This document shows, piece by piece, positions 53,161 to 64,000 of a stretch of 64,000 bases of DNA (the stretch's first letter is position 1; each line of letters starts with the position of its first letter). Made by a program: the position numbers and the translations under genes. The notes beneath the pieces were generated by a model. It was given only the letters and a program-made list of their open reading frames with translations. It was not told the DNA's origin and searched no databases. Where the stretch lies: contig OX387605.1 of assembly GCA_947568835.1 (NCBI GenBank), positions 4,898,001 to 4,962,000 of the forward strand. The letters run 5' to 3'. This DNA is from Protonemura montana. Taxonomy: Eukaryota > Arthropoda > Insecta > Plecoptera > Nemouridae.

Positions 53161-55395
53161 CGACGAAGCACACACTTGTAGGCAGCGTCGTTAGGCATGC
53201 TCAAATGTTTGGTGGCACTGACATGCGGTAGACTTGCAATGATGTGTGTAATGTGATGATAATCTAGATTTTAAGTGTTCTTCATACGGGATCAGCGTGG
53301 TTAGACGCGGGTTTGGCACAGAGGCGATGCCATCATCACGCTGTTATGCGAAGGTGGTTTTATAACCATGATGTTTAGTCTTATAATAAACGAAGGTTGT
53401 GAACAATTAAAAAATTGTAGGAGTGAATAGTTTAATCATTTATTTTTCACGATTTTCATCTGGCTAATACAATAGGCTAGGTGTTAATTGTTCGTTACAG
53501 GCAGCGCTGTTAGATGGCCTTCATTTCACTGCCCTTGGAAATGATATTAAAAAATAAACAAAAATTCTAGCTGCAGTTTGTCGTTGTACCGATATTGTAT
53601 TTTAATTAAACTTCCATAGCACGTTGACAACACGAATGATTACCAACTGTAACAACGAGGTATGGAATAAAATCTCAGTGACAGCTCCAATCAAAGGTAA
53701 TACTTTACGCCTTAAATAGACATTCAGTTCAGCAACTAGCACCAAACCAGTTCCGATAAGTTTTTGTCTCTCATTTTATAACCATGCTCTCTGCCCAGTT
53801 CTAATACACCGAATCCCAATCATGGGAGCATGTTCGTGAATTATTCTTGATTCTATTTCATGATAGCCGATCCCATTCTTTATTTAATATCGCGTTATTA
53901 CAGGGCTCGACATGAGCACCACTGGTCGGTAGGAGGCCAATTAAAGATAAATATAAATGAGAAAATGATACGCCAGAGAACGAACCAGTGGCGTCAGCTA
54001 TAAGGGGGCACAGAAGGTGAGGTTCCATACTAAGGCAGTGGTGCTCGTTGACGGAATACTTTTAAAACAATTGTTTGCCATGCTTTTATAGCAATCAACA
54101 AGCACTCAGATTTGTTGGACATCAATTGCAAAGACCGCAATACATTTCAAACACAACTAAACTAATGGCTATTGGTCTAGTGAGTTTTCGTGGAAAATAT
54201 TGATACAGCCCTACATCTGCTCTGCGTGCAAATTACCAGCTGTAAATCATGTTTTAAAAAATTTCTCCTATTGCCGATTAACTTCCGCGAAGTGGAACGC
54301 CGCAAGAAAGATGCACCTGTAAAACTTCCCCGGGCAATTTTGCGGCGGCCTATCGCAGTATGAAATCTCCAGACAGCAAAGCAAAGAATCTACGCCACTG
54401 TTCGCCAGTGGACCAAGCAGTCGATCTGGGCACGGCAATCTGGTCCCTACCAAACTTGTCGTACGCCCGGTGTGGCGCCGGTACCGTACGCTTTGATCCA
54501 CGAGATAGGGGGTTATCGCCGAGTTGAGGGGGTGGGTTGGTCCGAGCACGCTATCCCCGTGCTACTCGTGTCGAGCTTGCCTACTGAACTATTCATTTCA
54601 CCTGCAGGTCGCTTGTTTGACGTGGACCCTGGCATGGTGCAGCAACGACGCAGTTAATTACAGTGGCCTGCACGTTCCTCGGAGTAAGGTCAGTGCAGCG
54701 TTTTTCGAAAAATGAATTGGCCTCTCATGGTTTGAGGGTTTGATCTGCGATGAAAATTATTATAATTATCTGGGGCTTTTATGAGGTTTATTAAGTTGCA
54801 ATAAATAAAACGCGAAGTTGGTACACACACATCACGTGTGCGTACAAACCGAACAAAACCAAGTAGCAGCAAAAATTCACGTGGCCCAGATCCAGTTTTA
54901 CACCGCAAAATATGGCAATTAATTTACCAAATAATATGCTACTTGGGTATTTGCGACATTTTAAATTTCAGCTGCACGTAGATATAAACTATACCGAAGT
55001 ATGCTTCACTATTATACTCCAATTACTTTCCGCAATGTAACAGAACAACCATTCATTAAAATTACAGTGTGTATAAACAATGGCAATTCGAAATTCCTCC
55101 GACATAATAAAATTAGCCCATAAAATTAGTTTCACCGCGATCATGTATTCTTGACAAGAGATCCGTTATTTTATCACGTCCAATCTGGCGCTCAAAGAGC
55201 CGACGAGCAGGCTGCGTGGTGCGTGCGTATACGTACCACCGCACAATCTGCGCAGAGCGAATTCACTCGCGGGGCGCGGGTCGCCGCATTTCATCCTATG
55301 ATTCAAATTTACGCCCGACGCGGCGTGGCGCGGCGCCTCCACACAATCTCGCGGTCCCGAAGTGCGTGTTCGCCATTGGGTGAGATTGCATGATC

Positions 55396-55424
55396 CGACG
55401 ACGCCGACGACGCCGACGACGCGC
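55396..55424 (+). repeat. GACGCC / CGACGA array
   Basis: A 29-base CpG-rich imperfect repeat of CGACGACGC units, the complement orientation of the GGCGTC hexamer found elsewhere, with the units interrupted by GAC. Confidence 0.9.
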
Positions 55425-56341
55425 CGCGGATGGCTACGCAGGCAGCCGTAGCATTTGCACCCGCGCAAAGATGACTTTGGAATATCAAAACGAGTTTAAC
55501 CTCGTTTCCAGCTCCCTCCAAAATTAACTGACAGCTTCAGACTAACAAGATTTCGTTATGGGAGATCGTGTAAAATGTAAAGATTGTTCGCTGCGTGGCC
55601 GGGCGCGCTCCTTGCTGCGGGAAGAAGCGATTCAAGCGGAGGTGGGTCCCACGATCACACGACGCAGACCTGACACCACGTTTTATAAGGCAATTCTGAC
55701 ACGGAACACTCCCTGGTCAGCGGTGGCTCGCCGACCAACACACAGATATAATTACTGGTAAATTACACGTCATTAAGATAGTTGCTGCGAGCTCGGTTGA
55801 CAGTTCATTTCAATCACGGATGAGAAAAACAGATCAATTATTATTGTAATTAATGAGAACAATTTCGATGACGTGAGCGTAGATCACATTATAAAATACA
55901 AGTTCCACGTTTCGAGAGAAGAGAAAAAAAAAAACTGGTCAACACGGAGTGATTTAAAAGGTAAAATGCGCCCGGAGATACACAATCTGGTATAAAGTAA
56001 AGTCGATCGCTTCTTGAACTCAACGGCAAGCATATTCCTCTCGCTATTCTGTGAAATCGTCCTTGGAGATTTTCCTCGTTTAATAATTCATGGAAAAGCA
56101 GATCCTGTTCAGAGGAAACTTATAATTACGGTTCGATGCTGTCCGAAAGATGATTTTCGGTGGAATGATTTACAAGCAAACTTATTCCCGAAAGTTGCTC
56201 GCACTCGCAAGCGTCGTTCCTCTCAGACCTACACCAATTTCATCTAAATTTCCCACCCTTGTGTGCAGCCCCGCGAAAACTTCTCCCTGCCTGCTTGCCT
56301 GCGTCCAAAGCACCCTAACGTGCGTCAAGTTATCCAGCGTT

Positions 56342-56362
56342 GGCGTCGGCGTCGGCGTCGCG
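56342..56362 (+). repeat. (GGCGTC)3 array
   Basis: Three GGCGTC units followed by GCG. Further single GACGTC and GACGCC motifs lie at 56490-56515 and 56840-56885, making the 56.3-56.9 kb stretch the densest for this motif class. Confidence 0.95.
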
Positions 56363-58414
56363 CTCAGCGTTGCGAACCTGAATCCATAGCGACGCACGGC
56401 GTCATGAATGACAGGACACGGCATTCACACATCCGAAGCCGTCGTGAAGCGTCTCACGTTTCATTTAACCCCTGAGACCCGCATCATAGCGACGGCGTTG
56501 ACGTCGACGTCGGTCAACCGATCCCGCGTGACCAAGATACCAATCCCAATCAAATCCTGGCGAGCTGTGATCCGATTGATATGGTATAACCAGTCAAAGC
56601 AAAGTCACCCTTTCCATGAAGCACTCGAGGATCCCGCTTGAAAAGGCACAAGGACGAATTTTGATCAAAACCGAGAATGTCTTTTGAAATACGGTAGAAA
56701 GTTTGATTTCATCAATCAAAATATCAATGTTTTTATATCAAAAGGTAAATCCGAGATAAGCTGGTCTATCCTACTTTAAAGCCAGGTAAGCGACTGTGGC
56801 GTCGCTTTCAGTCGACGTCTTCATCGCGGGCAAAGGGGCGTTGCGACGCCGACGTTCTGTTGAGGGATTTCGGCGTCGGCGGCGAAAGAAGCCGAGTGCC
56901 CGGAACGGGGTGAGCCGGGTAAGGGAGCGTCCACACAATTGGAAACTCGATATGCGCCGTTTTGTGATCAATCAACCGTATCACAATCAATTTGGGGGAA
57001 CATTTTTATATACTTGCATTGTTCCGAAGCACAAAAGAAAACGGTTCGACTTTTAAGTAAAACTATTACAAGAGAAGAGTTTTTCTATTGGCGGGTTCTG
57101 CACAAGAAGCAAGTGATCTGAACTGAGCTGATCCACTCATGGTCTGCCGGCTTTGACTTTTTGTCTTTCTTCGGCGTCGTGTCGTGCTGAAGACCCGCAC
57201 TTAGAATACAGCGTCGGGACGCCCAGAACGTCTTATAGAATTTAAAGATGCACCGAGTGTCTAGCAGAGAACAAAAGCAGCGCGATAAGAGTTTACTTTA
57301 AAGCTGAGCCCCAATGTAAAGAGAGACGGTATTGGTTGAAACCTGGGCCGCGCTGGCCAATACAAACAAAACTTGCAGCCAGCTTAGGCACGTTTCAGAA
57401 AATGGAAGTGCTAACGTTCAAGAGTGCTGACAAGCAAGAAGGTGAACCCGAAACAAAATACAAGCAAAGGGAAGACAAAAATAACTGGCCTCTGTAGTCT
57501 CTAGCGCCACCGCAATACGACCAGGCGAGGCGACAGCTTCGTGAGAGCTAACATGCTTCCGCCGCTGACTGCACCTTCGAAACTTGCCGGGCAGTAAAAT
57601 GTAACGGCCTGTTAGCAAACTACAATGACGCTCGGCAAAACTGTGAAGCTAGGTTGTTTTCAAATATTTGTGTGTTCAGAGAGACGTATGCATATGTGTA
57701 GTTCTGGGAGCGAACATTCCTTTCAATATGGTATGGAAAAGCCACAGCGCGGCCAAGCTGAGGTGGATTTGTCGGCATTTACATAGGATTGTGGAAGAAT
57801 ATAACGTTTCCGAAGCAGTTAACTTAATCTTACCATGGTGACAGATAAAGCAGTTAAAATGCGGACAACTCTGTTTCTCCTTTCCTCTAAAGATGTTTTA
57901 TTCAGGAAAACTCTCAAATCTACGGCGACGTCTTTCGCAAACTCGAGTAAACTCTCGCGCGGCAGCAAACAATCGCAGCGCAGAGCGGCACACTCTTGCC
58001 AGGGCGCTTGGCAAAGACGTACAGGGACGATTCTCGCGGGACATGCTAAACTAAATTAAAACTTGCGAAATCCTAATCTTATCGCCCCGCTAATAAATCA
58101 CCTGATTTGGAAAACTAGCAACAACAATCCAATTTACAAAGCCACTCAACAAATTCCGACTGCAAACGGGCAAACTCGTTCAGCAGCTGAAGACTTGGGA
58201 GCCAGCGATGGAGCTATTTCACGTCGGTTCACTGCTGATTGCCTGATACGAAGGGTCTGAATTCAGAAACAAGCGCATGTATCGAAAGATGAGAACAAGA
58301 TTAAAGGAAACGAAATGGTCTCTGAAGATGCAGATGAAGCTGTATCAATGAAAGGGAATGGGAGTTGGAACAAAGGGACGAAATTAGAGTGTGTATAAAT
58401 TCAAAGAGCGCCGC

Positions 58415-58428
58415 GGCGTCGGCGTCGG
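58415..58428 (+). repeat. (GGCGTC)2 array
   Basis: Two GGCGTC units plus GG, embedded in a short GC-rich patch (CGCCGC before it, GACGCGCGACGG after it). Confidence 0.9.
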
Positions 58429-59028
58429 ACGCGCGACGGTAATGAGGTGCCGAATAGTACGCAATTAGTGGGCCAATCAGCGCCGCACTCGCAGACCAAT
58501 GGCCGGCTCGCCGAAAATGAGGCGTCGTTTCGCAAAAGGATGGTATGGAGCTGTTGAGTAAATACACAATGTATGATGTGCTAGTGCTTACGACCAGAGC
58601 AGCGCAAGAGAAGTGGAAGGAGAGAGAGAGCAAAGAACTTTTGTGGCGAACTCAGCAGGGGACTATGTTCTTTTAGGCAATTCCCATGTACAATGATAAA
58701 TGCACGTCTATCCAATTATTCAAATTGGCTCATAATACAACAACTGAATTGATTACGCGAACACTAAGAGTAACAGTAAAGCACCGTCCAGCGAACCCAA
58801 CGCGGCATGGCCTAGACTCCATGATGATCCTCTCCTAAACAATGTAACTTTGAATTAGGATGATTGGCCAGTTTATATGGAAATGTCATGTTTTAATATG
58901 ATGGTGAATGAAGATGAACGGCATCAGGAAAAAAATCGTTAGTCGAATCGATTGGGAATTATTTCCGACATGTAATGCAGCGGTTTCCATACAGATTCGT
59001 TATCAGATTTGCGGACCCAATTGTACTT

Positions 59029-59055
59029 CCCCCCCCCCCCCCCCCCCCCCCCCCC
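59029..59055 (+). repeat. Poly-C tract, 27 bases
   Basis: This is an uninterrupted run of 27 cytosines (poly-G in the semaphorin sense direction). It is the longest homopolymer in the window. Runs of this kind vary in length between individuals and are hard to sequence, so the exact count may be an assembly estimate. Confidence 0.95.
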
Positions 59056-60445
59056 AACGGTTTGTAATTCACGTCGCGTATGTAGTTCCAATGCTCACTT
59101 GCCGGGATTAGCATTCTAAAACAGCAACTAGGCTGCGGATCGGTAGCTGCCTGAGGGGTGGGACAGGGGGTGGCTTTCCCTATCGCCCACTACCCTCACC
59201 ACTCCGCATCCAACCCACCCTCTAGACTCGTCCTGTTCGAATTTCGGGGCCATTTGCAGCTCACAAACAACTCAAAGGAACACACCGTCCCCTATTCTCA
59301 CGCCTTTCTCACAAATCCGATCTCATTTAATCCAATCTAGGAATCGAACGAGGGTTGTGTGTTACTTTTTCTTATTTTTTATACTACATCGGTCGGCAAA
59401 ATAATATATACAAATACAATACTCTTATCACAGAAGAGGATGGCGGAAAACAAGGACAGAAGTGATAGTAGTAGTAGTAACAGTTGCATCTCCCATGTAA
59501 ATCAGATGGGTCTTGTTGTTGGGGGAAAAGCACCGAAAAGGAAGACCGAAACTGAAAGATTATATATGTATAAGTGCGTGGATTGCAAGCGCACACCGTT
59601 CGGGAACCTAGGAATTATAAATCAATGGTAATCCTTTAAGAGCGCTGTTTGGCTAAGGAAACTAGAGTGATATTTGCACTGGGGTGGTGTTAGAACGGTA
59701 AGGATCTAATCTACCAACCCCACCCGACTTAGCCATTCACGAGCTCGCGTGCAATCTCCAACATTTATAGCACGAAAGCTGCATAATACGCTCAAATCGA
59801 GACGGGGAGGGCACAGAACTAGTTATCAGACTCAAATTATTTATTTAGTAAAGCGTAACAAGTTAGTAAGAAAAATGGCGTCTACAAAGAGATATTTTCA
59901 GCGATATATCCACTGCTCCTGCGCGGTCATCCCCAAGACATGGACAAGAGACCCAACCTACAACGTCTTGTGCGAAGATCTGGTTAATCCTGAACTAGAA
60001 TGTGTTTTCAATTAATATCATCGCAGATCGGTGGCCGATGCGGACACTCCCACCGCGCAGCGTTCGAATTCATCAGGTGCAGGTTTGCTTTTGATTGTGG
60101 GAACCACTTGCCTAGGGCAAAGCTGCGCGGCTGCCCTTCGCTGCCCGTGGCTGCTGCCCGTGGAACGCGTTCTGCCCGACTGCGACCACTCGCTTATTAA
60201 AGTAGACGGTGAATAACGAGATCCCGTCCATGCTAATGATACAGGCTTCGAGCTCGGCGCGGCGCGGCTTCCACACCGTAAGAACTTGGCTCAGGGACAT
60301 CTAGCGCATTCGAAGCACCCTTGCGCACAGTTTCAGCTCACAGTCGCCGCCTCGCTCACGCAACCAGCACGTATTTAATAAATTGCACCTCATCTATCAT
60401 TGCACGTTGAATCGTTAATAAAAAAAAGTTTAATCTCGCTTTGGG

Positions 60446-60470
60446 GTGTGTGTGTGTGTGCGTGCGTGTG
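60446..60470 (+). repeat. (TG)n microsatellite with CG interruptions
   Basis: A GT/TG run of about 15 bases followed by GCGTGCGTGTG. It is an ordinary dinucleotide repeat. Confidence 0.95.
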
Positions 60471-63400
60471 TAAGATATGTGGGTCACAAAACACATCCTA
60501 AATTGAATAATTCGTACTTTCTGTAATAGAGGTAGTTAGGTGTTATTACAGGAGAGTTATCTTCTTCTGAGAGAGCGCTAGAGACGAGACGAAGAGGTTC
60601 GGGGCACAGAAGCTTCAGAGCGGTGATTAAATGGACACAGCGAGCATTATGAAATGTCATTGCCTCCTAGCTAGGACAAGAACGGAAACCGAGATTGCGA
60701 CATTGTGTTGAGAAAGTTGGTTGTGTATGTGTGATTAACAATAACGAGAATGATGGGTAACTCTCTACTGTGTGTTTGTGTTAGAGCCGATGAAGACGAT
60801 GAACAAGATGACGATATGTCCATGGACTGATTATACGCCGAGTCAACGACCAATTGAAAAAGCACAATAGTACACTAATTGAGAGTGAGTAGGTGTTATT
60901 GCCATGGCAATCTCTTCGGACTTCCAAAACAACGCGGCGGGAACATTTTCTCTCCCACGAGAAGATGATCCGAGTGATCCGAGCATGCGTCAACGGCTGG
61001 TTACCTTGGCAAACTGATTTCCGCAGCTCTCGCCATGTGCCACTTTTAATAGAAACGATTCGTTAGTTCAGTCAATATTGGCATAAGATATCAATCGAGT
61101 CTTATCTGAACAACTACATTATACCTACAATAGAAACGACAATTTCATCTGTGATGCAAGAGAAAGAAAACGCGAGGCTACGCGAGCTCTGGAGTCCCTG
61201 CGGACCGGAAAGAATTTATGGCAGCAATAACACCCTTGATCACAATACACGACCCCCCACACACGTTTCTGGACTTCTCAAAAGGAGCCCTAAATTTGTC
61301 GCCATCTTCGTGTCGGCGCGTGTAGCGAGCGTCCTGAACCCCACGACTTGCCCCGCTATTCCCCTCTATTCCCACAGGAATAAACCGAGCAACCAAACCG
61401 CTGGATCCGGAATAAGGGTTTCTAAACCATTAGCCTGTTTTCTTCTGTCATAAATGTCAAGGAAAACAAAGCTGGAGTATACGATGATGTTCCAGATTAA
61501 TTCACGACCAAAGACATTATACCCTCAACCCTTTGCTTCAATTTACGGTGGTTTAATAGAGGTTTGCTTAGGAATCCGTGCGGAACAAACGCCCCCTCTC
61601 GTCCTCGAGGCACATGGCTACCTCCTTCTAGAACGGACAGAGCGTTCGTCTTCAATTATGACCGCTACTGCTTTCTTATGTCCAACTTTTGACCGAGGTA
61701 ACATTACAACCCGAAAACAACGACCCGCATGCACATGAATCCTGCATTGATCGCGCACCAGCGCGTATATAGCTGTATTATAAAAGCCAGTCCATGTTTC
61801 CTCAACGTTTAGCTGAGGCCCACACAAATTTCTTACTCTCACATATTTCACGAAATAATGTAAGTATGCCGTGGTGCTAGTTAGGAAAGATGATCAATTA
61901 ACTGGCGAAACTCGTCGGCAACTCGTGCTCCATAGTGGGTCCTACTCCAGGCCGCGCTCCGCTCTGGACCAGCAACGAAGCGTTGAGAAGGCGTTTTCCA
62001 GACTTTGGCAAGCCATTAACTCCTGCTCTTATTCACTTGATGCGTTGCCTGGATGTGCTACGGTACTTTCCAGGCGAACATAGCAAGATTTTGGTACATT
62101 TTATGATGTGCAATTTCTATACTACACGCAAGCTTTGGAGGCGGCTTTACATTATTTCAATCCACATAAAACAAGTTATCTCTTAAAAAGTCCAGCCCGT
62201 TTTTTTACAAGTACGCGATAATTACATTGGCCCATCGCAGTAATCCTACGTCGTATAGAATCCGACGATATCACGACCCACAGATAAGGAGTGTGCCAAT
62301 GTGTGCTAAATTTTCCAGGATATAGCCGCCATTTTGCAGGCACTTTGAGCGAGTTGGTCTATAGACGCACGTCCTAGATGCCCCAGCTGAGTATAATGGA
62401 TGCCAGCGGGAAGACTCTTTGGTCTTCACTCCCGGCTGGCCCGGCCTCATTTCAACTGTGGTTTACCGCTCTATAATATAGTAGCGCTTTCAGAATCTGC
62501 TAATTCAACGCCCCCGTTTGTCCGTAGAGAAATAAAGATCTTGCCTTATAGGTCACTGTGGCATACATAATCTAGCAGGCGGCAGGTCCAAATCATGTGA
62601 GTGATCCACTTCTAAGATTGGCGGCTCTTTTGTGCGGCTCATATTCTCACCTCCGCAATGATATGTCACTACATTGTAGCAGTATATCAATGATTAACTG
62701 ACTCGAATCTATAACAGCCGTGTACAATATAAAATTGTAAGTATAAATAGTCCAACTGCCCCACAATCATAAGCTGATACTTACTATGTAAATATATTCA
62801 GTATGGTTATCATAGAGGGGCTTACCGCCAACGTAAGACTGTACAGACCATTTTGCTTTCTGGGGCAATGTCATGTACTGCAACGTGTTGCATTGTGCAT
62901 AAGGGACTAGAATATACTTTCTATGAAAAGTTGAAAACTTACCTCGATGCTCGATCATATACCATTTTCTTCAAAATTGGTATGGTGCAAGGATAAGGTT
63001 AGCAATAGAAAAACATAGAAAAGAATTCGCCCTACGGGATCCCTTTCATGCTTTCATGTGTGTTGAGGTATTTACGTTGGATTTAAGACCCATTATAACT
63101 CACCAATTGTTTGACTAAAGGAGCATTGGTATTGTATAAGCAGGGTTAAATCCCTGTTCGATTTCATTTCATGCCATGGAATTTACGACATGCCCCAGCG
63201 ACTTGATTGATAGGTAGGTTTCCTCTAATAGACATGTCTACTCCCCATCCTTTTTGAATTTGACAAGGCAAAGAGTCTTCTTCAATAAGCTCATGCCATT
63301 TTGTCTCATATTCCAACGTCAACTCCGTGAAATCATATTAGGAATACATTTTCTGTGTCTGGATTCATATGTCATGACGCTGGTATTAGCGCCTGTACCC

Positions 63401-64000
63401 AGCTAATCTCCAGTGATATTACCCCTGGTGGTATATTGGATACTAATCCCCCTCCAGTGGCCCTGTTCTTCAGGTTGCATCGCAGCCTCCAGCTCTATCG
63501 ATATCGCCTCGATCTGGAAGCTTGCCAGGAGCAAAACGCCTGAAACCCCTTGGGGATACGTTTCCGTCTATTTGTTACCAATCTGATCTCTGACCAGCGC
63601 TGCAAGATTCTAGTTCTTCGCTAGAACTATCGGAATTTGGACATGAGATGAAACAATTTTATTGTTAACATGCAATACGTCTCTAGGGAAAAGTTTCTGA
63701 CCTAAATTAATTTTCTTCGGTTATTACACTGAGTAAAAGCACTGTCGAACAGCCAGAACTTAATTCTGATTGGTCGTACCATTCCAGTGAAAACAAAGAC
63801 GACAACGTTCCATCGAACGAGCAATTGTGTCTGGAAAGACGCCTGGAGTTTTGTCACTTTCCTTTTCGGCCACACAGAATGTTTCCTCATACACCCACCC
63901 ACCGTTTCTTTTTTCAAAGACCATGACGCTCAGACATGAAACCATATTAAAATATAAATTCCCCTCGCGACCCCAAAGGCTTAGGTATTAAAATATTCCC

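Larger units (their letters stand above)
51001..64000 (-). other. Probable long 5' intron or upstream flank, distal part
   Basis: No gene was recognised. Seen here: a CGTCGCGACG palindrome at 51477-51486, a (GCAT)n tract, a C-rich block at 51903-51950, a tRNA-like SINE candidate at 53085-53160, GACGCC/GGCGTC arrays at 55396-55424, 56342-56362 and 58415-58428, a 27-base poly-C run at 59029-59055 and a (TG)n tract at 60446-60470. Good-looking donor sites on the minus strand at about 62942 and 63103 have no matching coding segment; they could bound 5' untranslated exons, but nothing else supports that. Confidence 0.45.

Noticed and set aside
57829..57842. CACCATG followed directly by GTAAGA on the minus strand, resembling a start codon at a splice donor.
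   Set aside because: No coding or untranslated exon can be defined around it, and the phase (0) does not suit the exon at 23111-23207.
62942..62975. Strong-looking GTAAGT donor on the minus strand after ATGGTATATGATCG.
   Set aside because: The frame that would join the semaphorin exon in phase is closed by a stop a few codons upstream; at best an untranslated exon, with nothing else to support it.
63104..63167. A second ATG-led minus-strand segment with a GTGAGT donor and matching phase 1.
   Set aside because: It encodes 21 codons starting MKSNRDLT with no signal peptide and no semaphorin wording. Phase and donor agreement alone are weak.

Overview
This window is intronic sequence from an animal genome, carrying four short coding exons of one semaphorin gene on the minus strand. 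Read in transcript order (high to low coordinates) the exons are 23207-23111, 16529-16478, 4446-4384 and 2541-2434. All four have AG acceptors and GTGAG donors, their reading frames join without conflict (phase 1, 2, 0, 0 at entry; the last ends in phase 0), and together they encode about 106 residues from the start of a Sema domain. The wording of the protein (EEQVQRFLGND, DHFKLLEKD, GARNIVYNIS, RIEWHSSGAHRELCYLKG, DDCQNYIRVLAKI, CGTNAYKPLCRHY) is that of the class-1 transmembrane semaphorin, Sema-1a (grasshopper fasciclin IV). That points to an insect or a close arthropod relative; I cannot name the species.

Layout: 1-2433 is the start of an intron that leaves the window; 2542-4383 (1.8 kb), 4447-16477 (12.0 kb) and 16530-23110 (6.6 kb) are complete introns; 23208-64000 (40.8 kb) is most simply a very long 5' intron, though part could be upstream flank. 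The exon that should precede 23207 (signal peptide plus the short segment ending in the Gly codon split by the splice) was not found with confidence, and the rest of the Sema domain, the PSI domain, the transmembrane helix and the tail lie outside the window. No convincing second gene, rRNA, functional tRNA, CRISPR array or intact transposon was seen. The many open frames elsewhere are short, overlap each other on both strands and resemble no family I know.

The non-coding sequence holds three tRNA-like segments that look like SINE heads, several microsatellites, three poly-C tracts (13, 20 and 27 bases), G-quadruplex-forming blocks, and an unusual dispersed set of CpG-rich motifs: the palindrome CGTCGCGACG six times, and short arrays of GGCGTC. 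These motifs sit in different flanking sequence each time and are the most unexplained signal in the window. A cluster of POU/homeodomain-type sites about 230 bp upstream of the first found exon is the best enhancer candidate. No new multi-gene system was identified.
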